Shown here one piece after another: positions 41,251 to 50,606 of a DNA stretch of 64,000 nt; position 1 is the first letter of the stretch; each line of letters starts with the position of its first letter. Source of the stretch: Pseudomonas vancouverensis (GTDB lineage Bacteria > Pseudomonadota > Gammaproteobacteria > Pseudomonadales > Pseudomonadaceae); contig NZ_RRZK01000002.1 in assembly GCF_004348895.1 (NCBI RefSeq), forward strand, positions 310,001-374,000, given 5' to 3'. The notes beneath the pieces were generated by a model, which did not search any database, was not told where the DNA came from, and saw only the letters and a program-made list of their open reading frames with translations. The translations under genes were made by a program, and so were the position numbers.

Positions 41251-43296
41251 ATGAACCTGATGCCATTGCGCCAGCGTCTTGAAAACCTGCCTGTCGGCCA
41301 GAAACTGCTGGCCGCCCTGCTGGTGCTGTTGATCACCATCCTGTTGGTCGCCAACCTGACCTTCATCAGTGCCGCGTACTACATCTCCCAGGAAAGCATG
41401 GCGCCCCAGGCCCTGCAGACCATTGGCCGACTGGTGTCCAACCCGAGCCTGGCGTCCGAGGCCCTCGATTCACCACAGAGCGCCGAACGTCTGCTCAAGG
41501 AGCTCAACAGTTACTCGCCGCTACGGGCGGCCGCCCTGTACGACGGCAAAGGCGATCAACTGGCGCAATTGCAGCATGGCGACCAGCTGGAATTGCCGAA
41601 ACGCTACCGGCATATCGAAGAATGGCAGGCCACCGAGTTTCGCAGCAACCAACTGATCACCCTGCCCCGCCCCGGCTCGGCACCGGGTCATTTGTTGCTG
41701 GTGGCCACCAGCGAACTGCCTGTTGCCTTCTACACCGGCACGCTGACGGCCAGCCTCGGGATTCTGATCTTCAGTGTGTTGTTGTGGCTGGTGATTGCCC
41801 GCCAGATCAAACGCCTGATTACCCAGCCGATCCATCAACTCGAAGAGCTGTCCCGCCAGGTCACCCGCGAAGAGAACTATGCCCTGCGCGCCTCCCGGGG
41901 CAACCACGATGAAATCGGCAGCCTGGCCGAGGCCTTCAACACCATGCTGTCGCGCATCGAGGCGCGGGAGCAGCAACTGAAGCGTGCCCGCGACGACTCC
42001 CAGGCCGCCTACGATCAGGCCCAGGGCCTGGCCGAAGAAACCCGGCATACCAACCGTAAGCTGGAACTCGAAGTCCAGGTGCGCAGCAAGATCGAGAAAA
42101 AACTCACCGGCTTCCAGAACTACCTCAACAGCATCATCGACTCGATGCCCTCGGCGCTGATCGCCCTCGATGAACAGCTGTATGTCACGCAGTGGAACCA
42201 GGAAGCCAGCGCCCTCTCCGGCACGCCGCTGGACGAGGCCTTGAACCAGCCAATTTTTCTCGCCTTTGAACCGCTGAAGCCATTCCTGCCGCAGCTCAAG
42301 CAAACCGTCGAACAGCACACAGTGGCCAAGATCGAGCGGGTGACCTGGGTCAAGGATGACGAACCCAAGCACTATGCCCTGACTTTTTATCCGCTGATGG
42401 GCGGTGCCGGGCGGGGCGTGGTGATCCGCATCGACGACATCACCCAGCGCCTGTCCCTCGAGGAAATGATGGTGCAGTCGGAAAAAATGCTTTCGGTTGG
42501 CGGCCTGGCAGCAGGCATGGCCCACGAGATCAATAACCCGCTGGGCGCGATCCTGCACAACGTGCAAAACATCCGTCGACGCCTGTCAGCGGATCTGCCA
42601 AAAAACCTTGAAGTGGCTGAACAGGAAGGCATCCCGCTGGCCACTGTCAATCAGTACCTGCAAGTACGCGAAGTGCCGCAACTGCTCGACGGCATCCAGC
42701 AAGCCGGCGCCCGCGCAGCGAAAATCGTTACGCACATGCTCAGTTTCAGCCGCCGCAGTACCCGGCAGATGGCACCGTGCGACTTGCCTGCGCTCATCGA
42801 TCAGGCTGTGGAAATCGCTGGAAACGACTTTGACCTGGCCATTGGCTTCGACTTCAAGGGCCAGGCCATCATTCGTCAATTCGATCCGGCATTGGGCCCG
42901 GTGCCAGGCACCGCCAACGAGCTGGAACAAGTACTGCTCAACCTGCTGAAAAACGCCGCGCAAGCCATTCACCAGCGCGACGACGACAGCGAGCCCGGAC
43001 GCATCATCCTGCGCACGAAACTCAACCCGCCCTGGGCGGAGATCCAGGTTGAGGACAACGGCATCGGCATGAGCGAAAACGTGCGCAAACGCACCTTCGA
43101 GCCGTTTTTCACCACCAAGGAAATTGGCCAGGGCACCGGCCTGGGCCTGTCGGTGTCGTATTTCATCATCACCAACAACCACAAGGGTCAGATGGAAGTG
43201 CAATCGACCCTGGGCCAAGGCACCTGTTTCACCTTGCGCCTGCCCTTGGCGAGCACCCCGCTCGTCTCTCAAGAACTGAATCTGCTATCGAGGTAA
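41251..43296 (+). CDS. Orphan membrane sensor histidine kinase (PA4398-like)
   Basis: 681 residues (ATG 41251; a second ATG at 41260 is possible). TM1 is at about 20-42, a periplasmic domain at 43-155, TM2 at about 160-182, HAMP at 183-240, a coiled coil at 245-285, PAS at 288-400, the HisKA phospho-acceptor is His425 (AAGMAHEINNPLGA), and the HATPase ends with FEPFFTTKEIGQGTGLGLS. It would sense a periplasmic signal and phosphorylate an unlinked response regulator. By position it matches P. aeruginosa PA4398, reported to affect swarming and biofilm. No regulator gene is adjacent; the adenosyltransferase gene starts 3 bp after. Confidence 0.92.
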   Translation: MNLMPLRQRLENLPVGQKLLAALLVLLITILLVANLTFISAAYYISQESMAPQALQTIGRLVSNPSLASEALDSPQSAERLLKELNSYSPLRAAALYDGKGDQLAQLQHGDQLELPKRYRHIEEWQATEFRSNQLITLPRPGSAPGHLLLVATSELPVAFYTGTLTASLGILIFSVLLWLVIARQIKRLITQPIHQLEELSRQVTREENYALRASRGNHDEIGSLAEAFNTMLSRIEAREQQLKRARDDSQAAYDQAQGLAEETRHTNRKLELEVQVRSKIEKKLTGFQNYLNSIIDSMPSALIALDEQLYVTQWNQEASALSGTPLDEALNQPIFLAFEPLKPFLPQLKQTVEQHTVAKIERVTWVKDDEPKHYALTFYPLMGGAGRGVVIRIDDITQRLSLEEMMVQSEKMLSVGGLAAGMAHEINNPLGAILHNVQNIRRRLSADLPKNLEVAEQEGIPLATVNQYLQVREVPQLLDGIQQAGARAAKIVTHMLSFSRRSTRQMAPCDLPALIDQAVEIAGNDFDLAIGFDFKGQAIIRQFDPALGPVPGTANELEQVLLNLLKNAAQAIHQRDDDSEPGRIILRTKLNPPWAEIQVEDNGIGMSENVRKRTFEPFFTTKEIGQGTGLGLSVSYFIITNNHKGQMEVQSTLGQGTCFTLRLPLASTPLVSQELNLLSR

Positions 43297-43298
43297 CC

Positions 43299-43880
43299 AT
43301 GGGCTTTCGCTTGTCGAAGATATACACCCGCACCGGCGACAAAGGCGAAACCGGACTGGGCGATGGTCGTCGTGTGCCCAAGGATCACCCGAGGATCGAA
43401 GCCATTGGCGAAGTGGACACACTGAATAGCCAGGTGGGGGTATTGCTGGCCGGGTTGGCGGCGCAAGCCGATGCTTTTCCCGGATTGCAGGAGGTCATCG
43501 AAGTGTTGGCTCCCTGCCAGCATCGTTTGTTCGATCTGGGCGGTGAGCTGGCGATGCCGGTGTATCAAGCGTTGAATGCTGCGGAAATCGAACGACTGGA
43601 AGCCGCCATCGATGTGTGGAATGAAGAACTGGGGCCATTGGAGAATTTCATTCTGCCCGGTGGTTCTGCGCTGATCGCCCAGGCCCACGTCTGCCGTAGC
43701 CTGGCACGTAGCGCCGAGCGCCGTTGCCAGCAGTTGAATGCGCTTGAACCGCTGGCCGGGGTTGGCCTGGCGTATATCAATCGGTTGTCGGATTTGCTGT
43801 TTGTCGCGGCGCGGTTGATCGCCAAGCGCCAGGGGGTTGCCGAGATTCTCTGGCAGCCGGCGGCGAAGCCTGAGGTTTAG
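43299..43880 (+). CDS. PduO-type cob(I)alamin adenosyltransferase
   Basis: 193 residues. The N-terminal KIYTRTGDKGETGLGDG loop, RIEAIGEVDTLNSQVG and LPGGSALIAQAHVCRSLARS with AERRCQQ are the ATP and cobalamin sites of PduO-type ATRs. It transfers the adenosyl group of ATP to cob(I)alamin, giving coenzyme B12. It starts 3 bp after the sensor kinase gene; a functional link is unproven. Confidence 0.93.
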   Translation: MGFRLSKIYTRTGDKGETGLGDGRRVPKDHPRIEAIGEVDTLNSQVGVLLAGLAAQADAFPGLQEVIEVLAPCQHRLFDLGGELAMPVYQALNAAEIERLEAAIDVWNEELGPLENFILPGGSALIAQAHVCRSLARSAERRCQQLNALEPLAGVGLAYINRLSDLLFVAARLIAKRQGVAEILWQPAAKPEV

Positions 43881-43905
43881 GCAGCGCCGGTAAGGCCTTC
43901 ATCTC

Positions 43906-43946
43906 CGGAGCGGCGCCCGCAGCGAGCTTGCTCCGGGCGGCGTTCC
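43906..43946. repeat. Small GC-rich palindrome
   Basis: GGAGCGGCGCCCG-CAGCGAGCTTGCT-CCGGGCGGCGTTCC, arms of about 13 bp with mismatches. A REP-like element of another type, between convergent genes. Confidence 0.5.
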
Positions 43947-43976
43947 GACGATGGCGTGAGAAGCTTCAACGCAGAA

Positions 43977-44921
43977 TCAAGCCTCAGGCCAAAACGCCCG
44001 AATTCCCGCCACGCCCTGTGCACCCACGCCCCAAGCCTTCTCAACGTCCGCCGGGCCCACGCCGCCCAGCAAAAACACCGGCTTGCTGAATCCCTCGATC
44101 AGGCTCGATGCCTGTTCCCAGCCCAGCGGCTGAGCATCAGGATGGGTCAGCGTCGGCTGTACCGGCGACAAGGTGACGAAGTCCACCCCCATCTGTTCCG
44201 CAAGTGCCAGTTCCTCAGCGTTGTGGCAGGACGCCGCCAACCAGCGCGAAGCAGGCAATGGACGACCGGCGGCCGCGTACTTGCGCAGCTGAGCCGAGGT
44301 GATGTGCCAGCCCGCGGAGGGGAAGTCACCCAGCCACTCGAACGGCCCCTTGAGCATCAACTGCGCCTTGCCGGCACACAGGCCTACGGCGTCCACCGCC
44401 AGGTCGCGATACTTCGGGTCGTACCCGTTAGGCGCGCGCAACTGGATCAGCTTGATGCCGCCGGCAATGGCTTTCTGAATGCCGCGCAGCAGGACTGGGG
44501 TTTCCAGGTCTTCCGGGGTAATCAAATACTGCGCCGGCAACTTCGCCGCCGCCACGATCGGCTGATTGGCCGCCGGGAACTCGTAGCTCGCCAGGTCACG
44601 GGGCGCCACCCATTCCAATGGCTGCCCTTCGGCGCCGTGGGGTTCGCCGGTAAACGCCGAAACCTCCCAGACATCCAGCAACACCTGCTTGTCCGGGTAA
44701 TCGTGACGAACCTTGATCAGGGGACGTGCTGCGCCCACAACAATGCCCAGCTCTTCATGAAGTTCGCGGGCCAGCGCAGTTTCCACCGACTCATCGGCTT
44801 CGACCTTGCCGCCTGGAAATTCCCACAGACCACCCTGGTGCTGAGTATCGGCACGCCGGGCGATCAGGATTTTGCCGCTGCCGTCACGGATAACGGCGGC
44901 GGCGACATGTACTCGTTTCAC
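43977..44921 (-). CDS. Nudix hydrolase fused to degenerate thiamine-phosphate-synthase-like domain
   Basis: 314 residues from GTG 44921 (KRVHVAAAVIRD), with GGAGGAG 8 nt upstream; no ATG fits as well. The Nudix box is complete: GGKVEADE...RELHEELGI (about 38-61), typical of MutT, which cleaves oxidised dGTP. A ThiE-like domain follows from about 135 (GGIKLIQLRAPNG). Several ThiE signatures are altered: the Asn-Asp Mg-binding motif and the Lys of QLRxK are missing, while ASCHNAEE and LSPVQPTLTHPD remain. This fusion is known in Pseudomonas (PA4400); the role of the second half is unknown. Confidence 0.88.
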   Translation of the reverse strand: MKRVHVAAAVIRDGSGKILIARRADTQHQGGLWEFPGGKVEADESVETALARELHEELGIVVGAARPLIKVRHDYPDKQVLLDVWEVSAFTGEPHGAEGQPLEWVAPRDLASYEFPAANQPIVAAAKLPAQYLITPEDLETPVLLRGIQKAIAGGIKLIQLRAPNGYDPKYRDLAVDAVGLCAGKAQLMLKGPFEWLGDFPSAGWHITSAQLRKYAAAGRPLPASRWLAASCHNAEELALAEQMGVDFVTLSPVQPTLTHPDAQPLGWEQASSLIEGFSKPVFLLGGVGPADVEKAWGVGAQGVAGIRAFWPEA

Positions 44922-44925
44922 CTTA

Positions 44926-45549
44926 CTACTCCTCCAGTCCAGCCTTCTGCCAGGCCTTGAACGCCGGCCATTGGTAGAGGGTTTCGACGTAAGCCTGGTC
45001 AACAGCCGACAGTTTCACCTGATAGGTGCGCAGACGCACGGCAATCGGGGCAAAAAACACATCGGCCAGGCTGATGTGACCGAACAGGTACGGCCCGGCC
45101 TCAGTGGCGACCGCCCGGCATTCCGCCCACAACGCCGACATGCGTTCGATGTCCGCTGTTACGTCAGCCGGTACCGGTGACAGCGGCGCATCGTGGCTCA
45201 GGTCAAACGGCATGTTGCCGCGCATGGCAAAGAAACCGCTGTGCATCTGCGCACACGCCGAGCGCGCCTGGGCACGGGCAGCCGTATCTGCGGGCCAGAG
45301 GCCTTTGTCAGGGAACTGTTCGGCCAGGTATTCGGCAATCGCCAGGGAATCGGCGATGGTGCCGTGTGCGGTTTTCAGCAGCGGGACCTTGCCGGTCGGT
45401 GAATGCTTGAGCAAGCGCTCACGGGTGTCCGGCTGGTTCAGTTTGATCAGTTCTTCGCTGTAGGCAGCGCCGGTCAGGTCAAGCGCCAGGGCGCCACGCA
45501 GGGACCAGGAAGAAAGCAGTTTGTCGCCGATGATCAGGTGCAGGCTCAT
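44926..45549 (-). CDS. Glutathione S-transferase family protein
   Basis: 207 residues from ATG 45549 (MSLHLIIGDKLLSSWSLRG). N-terminal thioredoxin-like domain with the probable catalytic Ser in SSWS, the cis-Pro region TGKVPLLK and SLAIAEYLAEQFP binding glutathione; helical C-terminal domain. Ser rather than Tyr suggests a zeta- or beta-like GST. It ends 4 bp before the Nudix-ThiE gene start. Confidence 0.9.
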   Translation of the reverse strand: MSLHLIIGDKLLSSWSLRGALALDLTGAAYSEELIKLNQPDTRERLLKHSPTGKVPLLKTAHGTIADSLAIAEYLAEQFPDKGLWPADTAARAQARSACAQMHSGFFAMRGNMPFDLSHDAPLSPVPADVTADIERMSALWAECRAVATEAGPYLFGHISLADVFFAPIAVRLRTYQVKLSAVDQAYVETLYQWPAFKAWQKAGLEE

Positions 45550-45611
45550 ATTCGGGACCTTTAAACAGGGGGGACAGACCAGTCTAGCCAGCAACTGACA
45601 GACCGCCATCG

Positions 45612-45672
45612 GGAGCGGGCTCTCCCCCCACAATCGTTCCGGGAATGTGGGGGCGAACCCGCTCGCGAACGG
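45612..45672. repeat. Inverted repeat, possible argJ terminator
   Basis: GAGCGGGCTCTCCCCCCACA pairs imperfectly with TGTGGGGGCGAACCCGCTC across a 12-nt centre. A degenerate REP-like element between argJ and the GST gene. Confidence 0.55.
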
Positions 45673-45683
45673 GCGATAGGGCC

Positions 45684-46901
45684 TTACGTACGGTACTCGG
45701 CGTTGATCTTCACGTATTCGTGCGACAGATCAGTGGTCCAGATGGTTTCGCTGCAATCGCCACGACCGAGTTCGATACGAATGGTGATTTCTTCCTGCTG
45801 CATCACCGCCGCACCCTGAGCCTCGGTGTAAGTCGCCGCGCGTGCGCCACGGCTGGCAATGCACACGCCCCCCAGGAATACGTCGATCTTGCTCACATCC
45901 AGGTCCGGCACGCCGGCACGACCAACAGCCGCCAGAATACGGCCCCAGTTCGGGTCGGAGGCAAACAGGGCGGTCTTGATCAGCGGCGAGTGGGCCACGG
46001 TGTAGCCGACATCCAGGCATTCCTGATGGTTGCCGCCGCCATTGACTTCAACGGTGACAAACTTGGTCGCGCCTTCACCGTCACGCACGATGGCCTGGGC
46101 CACGTCCATGCACACCTCAAACACCGCTTGCTTGAGCTTGGCGAACAATTCGCCTTCGGCACGGGTGATTTCCGGCAGGGAAGCCTGACCGGTGGCGATC
46201 AGCATGCAGCAGTCGTTGGTCGAGGTGTCGCCATCGATGGTGATACGGTTGAACGACTTGTTGGCGCCATCGAGCAACAGGTTTTGCAGGACATCGCGGG
46301 AGACCTTGGCGTCAGTGGCGATGTAGCCGAGCATGGTCGCCATGTTCGGGCGAATCATGCCGGCGCCTTTGCTGATGCCGGTCACGGTGATGGTCACGCC
46401 ATCATGCTGGAACTGGCGGCTGGCACCCTTGGGCAGGGTGTCGGTGGTCATGATGCCAGTGGCGGCGGCTTCCCAGTTGTGGATCGACAGGTCGTCCAGG
46501 GCGGCCTGCAACGCGCCTTCGATCTTCTCGACCGGCAATGGCTCACCAATCACACCGGTGGAGTACGGCAGCACCAGGCTGGCGTCGACGCCGGTCAGCT
46601 CAGCCAGTTTCGCGCAGGTGCGCTCGGCGGCGGCCAGGCCCGGCTCGCCGGTACCGGCGTTGGCATTACCGGTGTTGGTCAGCAAGTAACGCACCGGACC
46701 TTGTACGCGTTGCTTGGCCAGGATCACCGGCGCTGCGCAAAAGGCGTTCAGGGTGAACACACCGGCAACCGTGGAGCCTTCAGCGCAGCGCATGACCACC
46801 ACATCCTTGCGCCCCGGGCGCTTGATGCCCGCCGAGGCAATACCGAGTTCAAAACCGGCAACCGGGTGCAACGTTGGCAAAGGACCAAGACCAACAGCCA
46901 T
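45684..46901 (-). CDS. argJ: Bifunctional glutamate N-acetyltransferase / N-acetylglutamate synthase
   Basis: 405 residues. The precursor self-cleaves before Thr189 in [14 protein letters not shown], which becomes the N-terminal nucleophile of the beta chain. It recycles acetyl groups from N-acetylornithine to glutamate in arginine synthesis. The N-terminus [20 protein letters not shown] and [14 protein letters not shown] at the end are typical. Between GST and secA as in P. aeruginosa PA4402. Confidence 0.95.
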   Translation of the reverse strand: MAVGLGPLPTLHPVAGFELGIASAGIKRPGRKDVVVMRCAEGSTVAGVFTLNAFCAAPVILAKQRVQGPVRYLLTNTGNANAGTGEPGLAAAERTCAKLAELTGVDASLVLPYSTGVIGEPLPVEKIEGALQAALDDLSIHNWEAAATGIMTTDTLPKGASRQFQHDGVTITVTGISKGAGMIRPNMATMLGYIATDAKVSRDVLQNLLLDGANKSFNRITIDGDTSTNDCCMLIATGQASLPEITRAEGELFAKLKQAVFEVCMDVAQAIVRDGEGATKFVTVEVNGGGNHQECLDVGYTVAHSPLIKTALFASDPNWGRILAAVGRAGVPDLDVSKIDVFLGGVCIASRGARAATYTEAQGAAVMQQEEITIRIELGRGDCSETIWTTDLSHEYVKINAEYRT

Positions 46902-46963
46902 GAATGCGCTCCTTAACTAGAAGTTGTCTGCACCGTTACAAGGAAAACGGTGGTTTGAATGGT

Positions 46964-46996
46964 AAAACGCCGCGACGGCAGAAGCCGGTCGCGGCG
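46964..46996 (-). terminator. Intrinsic terminator after secA
   Basis: Minus strand CGCCGCGACCGGC-TTCT-GCCGTCGCGGCG with one bulge, then TTTT. Confidence 0.75.
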
Positions 46997-47023
46997 CGGG
47001 TATTTCAGCGTTTGAAACGGGTT

Positions 47024-49759
47024 TTACTGGATCTGCCCGTGGCAATGCTTGAATTTCTTGCCCGAACCGCAGTAGCACAACTCGTTGCGGCCCAGCTTCT
47101 GCTCGTTGCGAACTGGCGCGGCGGCGAGGGCAACATCGACCTCTTCGCCCAACACTTCCGGCTGCTCAAGACCTGGGGCCTCTTCATGCAGGAACTGCAT
47201 GCGTGCCGCCAGTGCTTCGGCTTCCTGACGCAGACGCGCTTCTTCTTCGGCCGGGTCTTCGCGGCGAACCTGAACGTGAGACAGCACACGAATCGAGTCG
47301 CGCTTGATCGAATCCAGCAGCTCGGAGAACAGCGTGAACGACTCGCGCTTGTATTCCTGCTTCGGGTTCTTCTGCGCATAACCACGCAGGTGGATACCGT
47401 GACGCAGGTGATCCATGGTCGACAGGTGGTCTTTCCACAGGTCGTCCAGAACGCGCAATACGATTTGCTTCTCGAAGGTGCGCAGCGCTTCGGCGCCCGC
47501 CTGGTCTTCTTTCTCGTTGTAGGCCGCCACCAGTTCCTGCATCAGTTTCTCACGCAGGGTTTCCTCGTACAGGTGATCGTCTTCGTCGAGCCACTGCTGG
47601 ATCGGCAGCGCTACACCAAAATCGCTCTGCAACGCGGCTTCCAGACCGGCCACATCCCACTGCTCAGGCAGCGATTGTGGCGGAATGTGCGCGCTGACAG
47701 TGGCGTTGAGCACGTCCTGACGGAAGTCAGCGATGGTCTCACCGATGTTGTCGGCGGCCAGCAACGTGTTACGCATGTGATAGATCACTTTACGCTGTTC
47801 GTTGTTGACGTCGTCGAACTCGAGCAGTTGCTTACGAATGTCGAAGTTGCGGCCTTCAACCTTGCGCTGAGCCTTTTCGATGGCGTTGGTCACCATGCGG
47901 TGCTCGATCGCTTCGCCAGGCTGCATGCCCAGGGCTTTCATGAAGTTCTTCACCCGATCAGAGGCGAAGATGCGCATCAGGCTGTCTTCCAGCGACAGGT
48001 AGAAACGGCTGGAACCGGCGTCGCCCTGACGACCGGCACGACCACGCAACTGGTTGTCGATACGGCGCGATTCGTGACGCTCGGACGCGATCACCTGCAA
48101 ACCGCCCGACTCGAGCACTTGCTGGTGACGCTTCTGCCAGTCGGCCTTGATCTGGGCAATCTGCTCAGGGGTCGGGTTTTCCAGCGAAGCCACTTCTACT
48201 TCCCAGTTACCGCCCAACAGGATGTCGGTACCACGACCGGCCATGTTGGTCGCGATGGTCAGTGCGCCTGGGCGACCGGCCTGGGCGATGATCTCGGCTT
48301 CCTTTTCGTGGAACTTGGCGTTCAGAACCTTGTGTTCGATGCCTTCCTTCACGAGCAGCGCGGACATGTGCTCGGAGGTTTCGATGGTCGCAGTACCCAC
48401 CAGCACAGGACGGCCAGCCGCCATGCTTTCCTTGATGTCATTGACGATCGCCGCGTATTTCTCTTCGGCGGTCAGGAACACCAGGTCGTTGTAGTCCTTA
48501 CGGGCCAACGGCTTGTTGGTCGGGATAACGATGACCGGCAGGTTGTAGATCTGATGGAATTCGAACGCTTCGGTATCGGCCGTACCGGTCATGCCGGACA
48601 GTTTTTCGTACAGACGGAAGTAGTTCTGGAACGTGGTCGATGCCAGGGTCTGGCTTTCGGCCTGGATGTTCAGGTTTTCCTTGGCTTCGATGGCCTGGTG
48701 CAGGCCTTCGGACAAACGGCGACCCGGCATGGTACGACCGGTGTGTTCATCGACCAGTACGACCTGACCTTCCTGCACGATGTATTCGACGTTGCGGTTG
48801 AACAGCTTGTGCGCGCGCAGACCGGCGTAGACGTGGGTCAGCAGGCTCAGGTTGTGCGCCGAGTACAGGCTTTCGCCTTCGGCCAGCAGACCGATGCTGG
48901 TCAACTGGTCTTCGATGAACTGGTGACCGGCTTCGTTGAGTTCGACCTGACGGGTCTTCTCATCGACGGTGAAATGGCCTTCCTGAGTGACGACCCCTTC
49001 GACTTCTTCGACGTGCAGCTTGAGTTTCGGGATCAGTTTGTTGATCTCGATGTACAGCTTGGAGCTGTCCTCGGCCTGACCGGAAATGATCAGCGGGGTA
49101 CGGGCTTCGTCGATGAGGATGGAGTCGACTTCGTCGATTACGGCGAAGTTGAGTTCACGCTGGAATTTCTCTTCCACGCTGAACGCCATGTTGTCGCGCA
49201 GGTAGTCGAAACCGAATTCGTTGTTGGTGCCGTAGGTGATATCGGCGGCGTAGGCAGCCCGCTTCTCTTCCGGCGGCTGGAATGGCGTCACGATGCCCAC
49301 GGTCAGGCCGAGGAATTCATACAGCGGGCGCATCCAGTTGGCGTCACGGCGGGCCAGGTAGTCGTTCACCGTCACAACGTGCACGCCCTTGCCGGACAGC
49401 GCGTTGAGGTAAACGCCCAGGGTACCCACCAGGGTCTTGCCTTCACCGGTACGCATTTCGGCGATCCGGCCTTCATGCAGGGTCATGCCGCCGATCAGCT
49501 GGACGTCGAAGTGACGCATACCCATGACGCGCTTGCCGGCTTCACGGGCAACCGCGAAGGCTTCCGGCAACAGCTTGTCGAGGGTCTCCCCCTTGGCAAT
49601 GCGGTCCTTGAACTCTGCGGTCTTGGCGCGCAGCTGATCGTCCGAAAGGGCGACCATCTTCTCTTCGAAGGCATTGACGAATTGCACCGTCTTGAGCATG
49701 CGTTTGACTTCACGCTCGTTCTTGCTTCCAAAAAGTTTCTTTAACAAAGGCGCAAACAT
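47024..49759 (-). CDS. secA: Preprotein translocase ATPase SecA
   Basis: 911 residues from ATG 49759 ([20 protein letters not shown]); a 22-residue extension in frame is rejected. DEAD-type motor with Walker [19 protein letters not shown], and [20 protein letters not shown] typical of proteobacterial SecA. The C-terminal zinc/SecB-binding tail [14 protein letters not shown] is present. It drives secretory proteins through SecYEG. It diverges from the dciA-like gene by about 308 bp. Confidence 0.98.
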   Translation of the reverse strand: MFAPLLKKLFGSKNEREVKRMLKTVQFVNAFEEKMVALSDDQLRAKTAEFKDRIAKGETLDKLLPEAFAVAREAGKRVMGMRHFDVQLIGGMTLHEGRIAEMRTGEGKTLVGTLGVYLNALSGKGVHVVTVNDYLARRDANWMRPLYEFLGLTVGIVTPFQPPEEKRAAYAADITYGTNNEFGFDYLRDNMAFSVEEKFQRELNFAVIDEVDSILIDEARTPLIISGQAEDSSKLYIEINKLIPKLKLHVEEVEGVVTQEGHFTVDEKTRQVELNEAGHQFIEDQLTSIGLLAEGESLYSAHNLSLLTHVYAGLRAHKLFNRNVEYIVQEGQVVLVDEHTGRTMPGRRLSEGLHQAIEAKENLNIQAESQTLASTTFQNYFRLYEKLSGMTGTADTEAFEFHQIYNLPVIVIPTNKPLARKDYNDLVFLTAEEKYAAIVNDIKESMAAGRPVLVGTATIETSEHMSALLVKEGIEHKVLNAKFHEKEAEIIAQAGRPGALTIATNMAGRGTDILLGGNWEVEVASLENPTPEQIAQIKADWQKRHQQVLESGGLQVIASERHESRRIDNQLRGRAGRQGDAGSSRFYLSLEDSLMRIFASDRVKNFMKALGMQPGEAIEHRMVTNAIEKAQRKVEGRNFDIRKQLLEFDDVNNEQRKVIYHMRNTLLAADNIGETIADFRQDVLNATVSAHIPPQSLPEQWDVAGLEAALQSDFGVALPIQQWLDEDDHLYEETLREKLMQELVAAYNEKEDQAGAEALRTFEKQIVLRVLDDLWKDHLSTMDHLRHGIHLRGYAQKNPKQEYKRESFTLFSELLDSIKRDSIRVLSHVQVRREDPAEEEARLRQEAEALAARMQFLHEEAPGLEQPEVLGEEVDVALAAAPVRNEQKLGRNELCYCGSGKKFKHCHGQIQ

Positions 49760-50067
49760 ATCGGCAGGATCTTCCACACTAAAGGGATGGAGGGCGGCCC
49801 CGTGAGTCGCCCGTGCAGCCCTCATGGCCGCATGCGAACGAGCATTCTACCCGGAAACGATGGTGAGGAAAGTGGCGTTATTCCACGATGCTGGCTCAGC
49901 GCTTTGACGGGGCTCACTTTAAATAGGGGCGTTTTGCTCAACTTCAAGCCGTTCACGACAGAAGTTAGTTGTTGATTTAATGGGTAAAGCAGGGACAAAA
50001 GCAATGGGTCAGGCTCAACCAGTGCTTTCTGCTACCATGGCAGCTCTGTTACTTCAGGTGTCTGATC
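49760..50067. other. Intergenic region between secA and dciA-like gene
   Basis: 308 bp between divergent genes. I see no secM-like gene, repeat or terminator, and no sharp promoter match; it should hold promoters for both sides. Confidence 0.55.
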
Positions 50068-50523
50068 ATGGCATTTCGCCCTCTTACGGCCAGAGCACCC
50101 GCCGTTCTGCTTCGCGAAGCCAAACCGCTCAAAGCCATACTTGGCCACGCGCAACGCCTGGGCCACTTGCAACGCCTGCTCGAAAGCCAGCTGCAACCCG
50201 CTGCCCGCGAACATTGCCATGTAGCCTCCTGGCGCGAAGGCAGTTTGTTGCTGATCGTCACGGATGGTCACTGGGCCACGCGTCTGCGTTATCAGCAAAA
50301 GCGCCTGCAAAGGCAGCTGCAAATGTTTGATGAGTTTGCCAGCCTGACGCGAATTCTTTTCAAGGTGCAACCACCCACCGTCCAGCAAGGCGCGGCCGGG
50401 CACACCATGGATTTGTCGGATGATGCCGCTGCGACCATTCAGGCGACCGCGGACGGCATCAGCGACCCGAACCTGCGGGCAGCGCTGGAACGCCTGGCGG
50501 CGCATGCCAAATCCAGAAGCTGA
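50068..50523 (+). CDS. dciA: DciA-like (DUF721) replication helicase loader candidate
   Basis: 151 residues. The DUF721 N-terminal domain is visible: AVLLREAKPLKAILGHAQRL and LRYQQKRLQRQL. DciA is the ancestral DnaB-interacting protein required for chromosome replication in Pseudomonas and most bacteria without DnaC. The C-terminal part (from about 105) looks unstructured. A DUF721 gene next to secA is a conserved neighbourhood in Pseudomonas; I infer function from the family. Confidence 0.85.
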   Translation: MAFRPLTARAPAVLLREAKPLKAILGHAQRLGHLQRLLESQLQPAAREHCHVASWREGSLLLIVTDGHWATRLRYQQKRLQRQLQMFDEFASLTRILFKVQPPTVQQGAAGHTMDLSDDAAATIQATADGISDPNLRAALERLAAHAKSRS

Positions 50524-50531
50524 TACAAAAT

Positions 50532-50590
50532 CAATGTGGGTTTGAACCTGCTTGCGAAAGCAACATGGCCCAGGCTCACCCCCCACATTG
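50532..50590. repeat. Degenerate inverted repeat / terminator
   Basis: CAATGTGGG..TTGAACCTG pairs with CAGGCTCA..CCCACATTG over a roughly 20-nt loop. It lies between the convergent dciA-like and DUF853 genes. Confidence 0.6.
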
Positions 50591-50606
50591 TTCGAACTGA
50601 CCCAAA

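Noticed and set aside
46904..49744. Long plus-strand open frame opposite secA
   Set aside because: secA is complete on the other strand; the frame has no family features and a His/Gln/Val-rich shadow composition.
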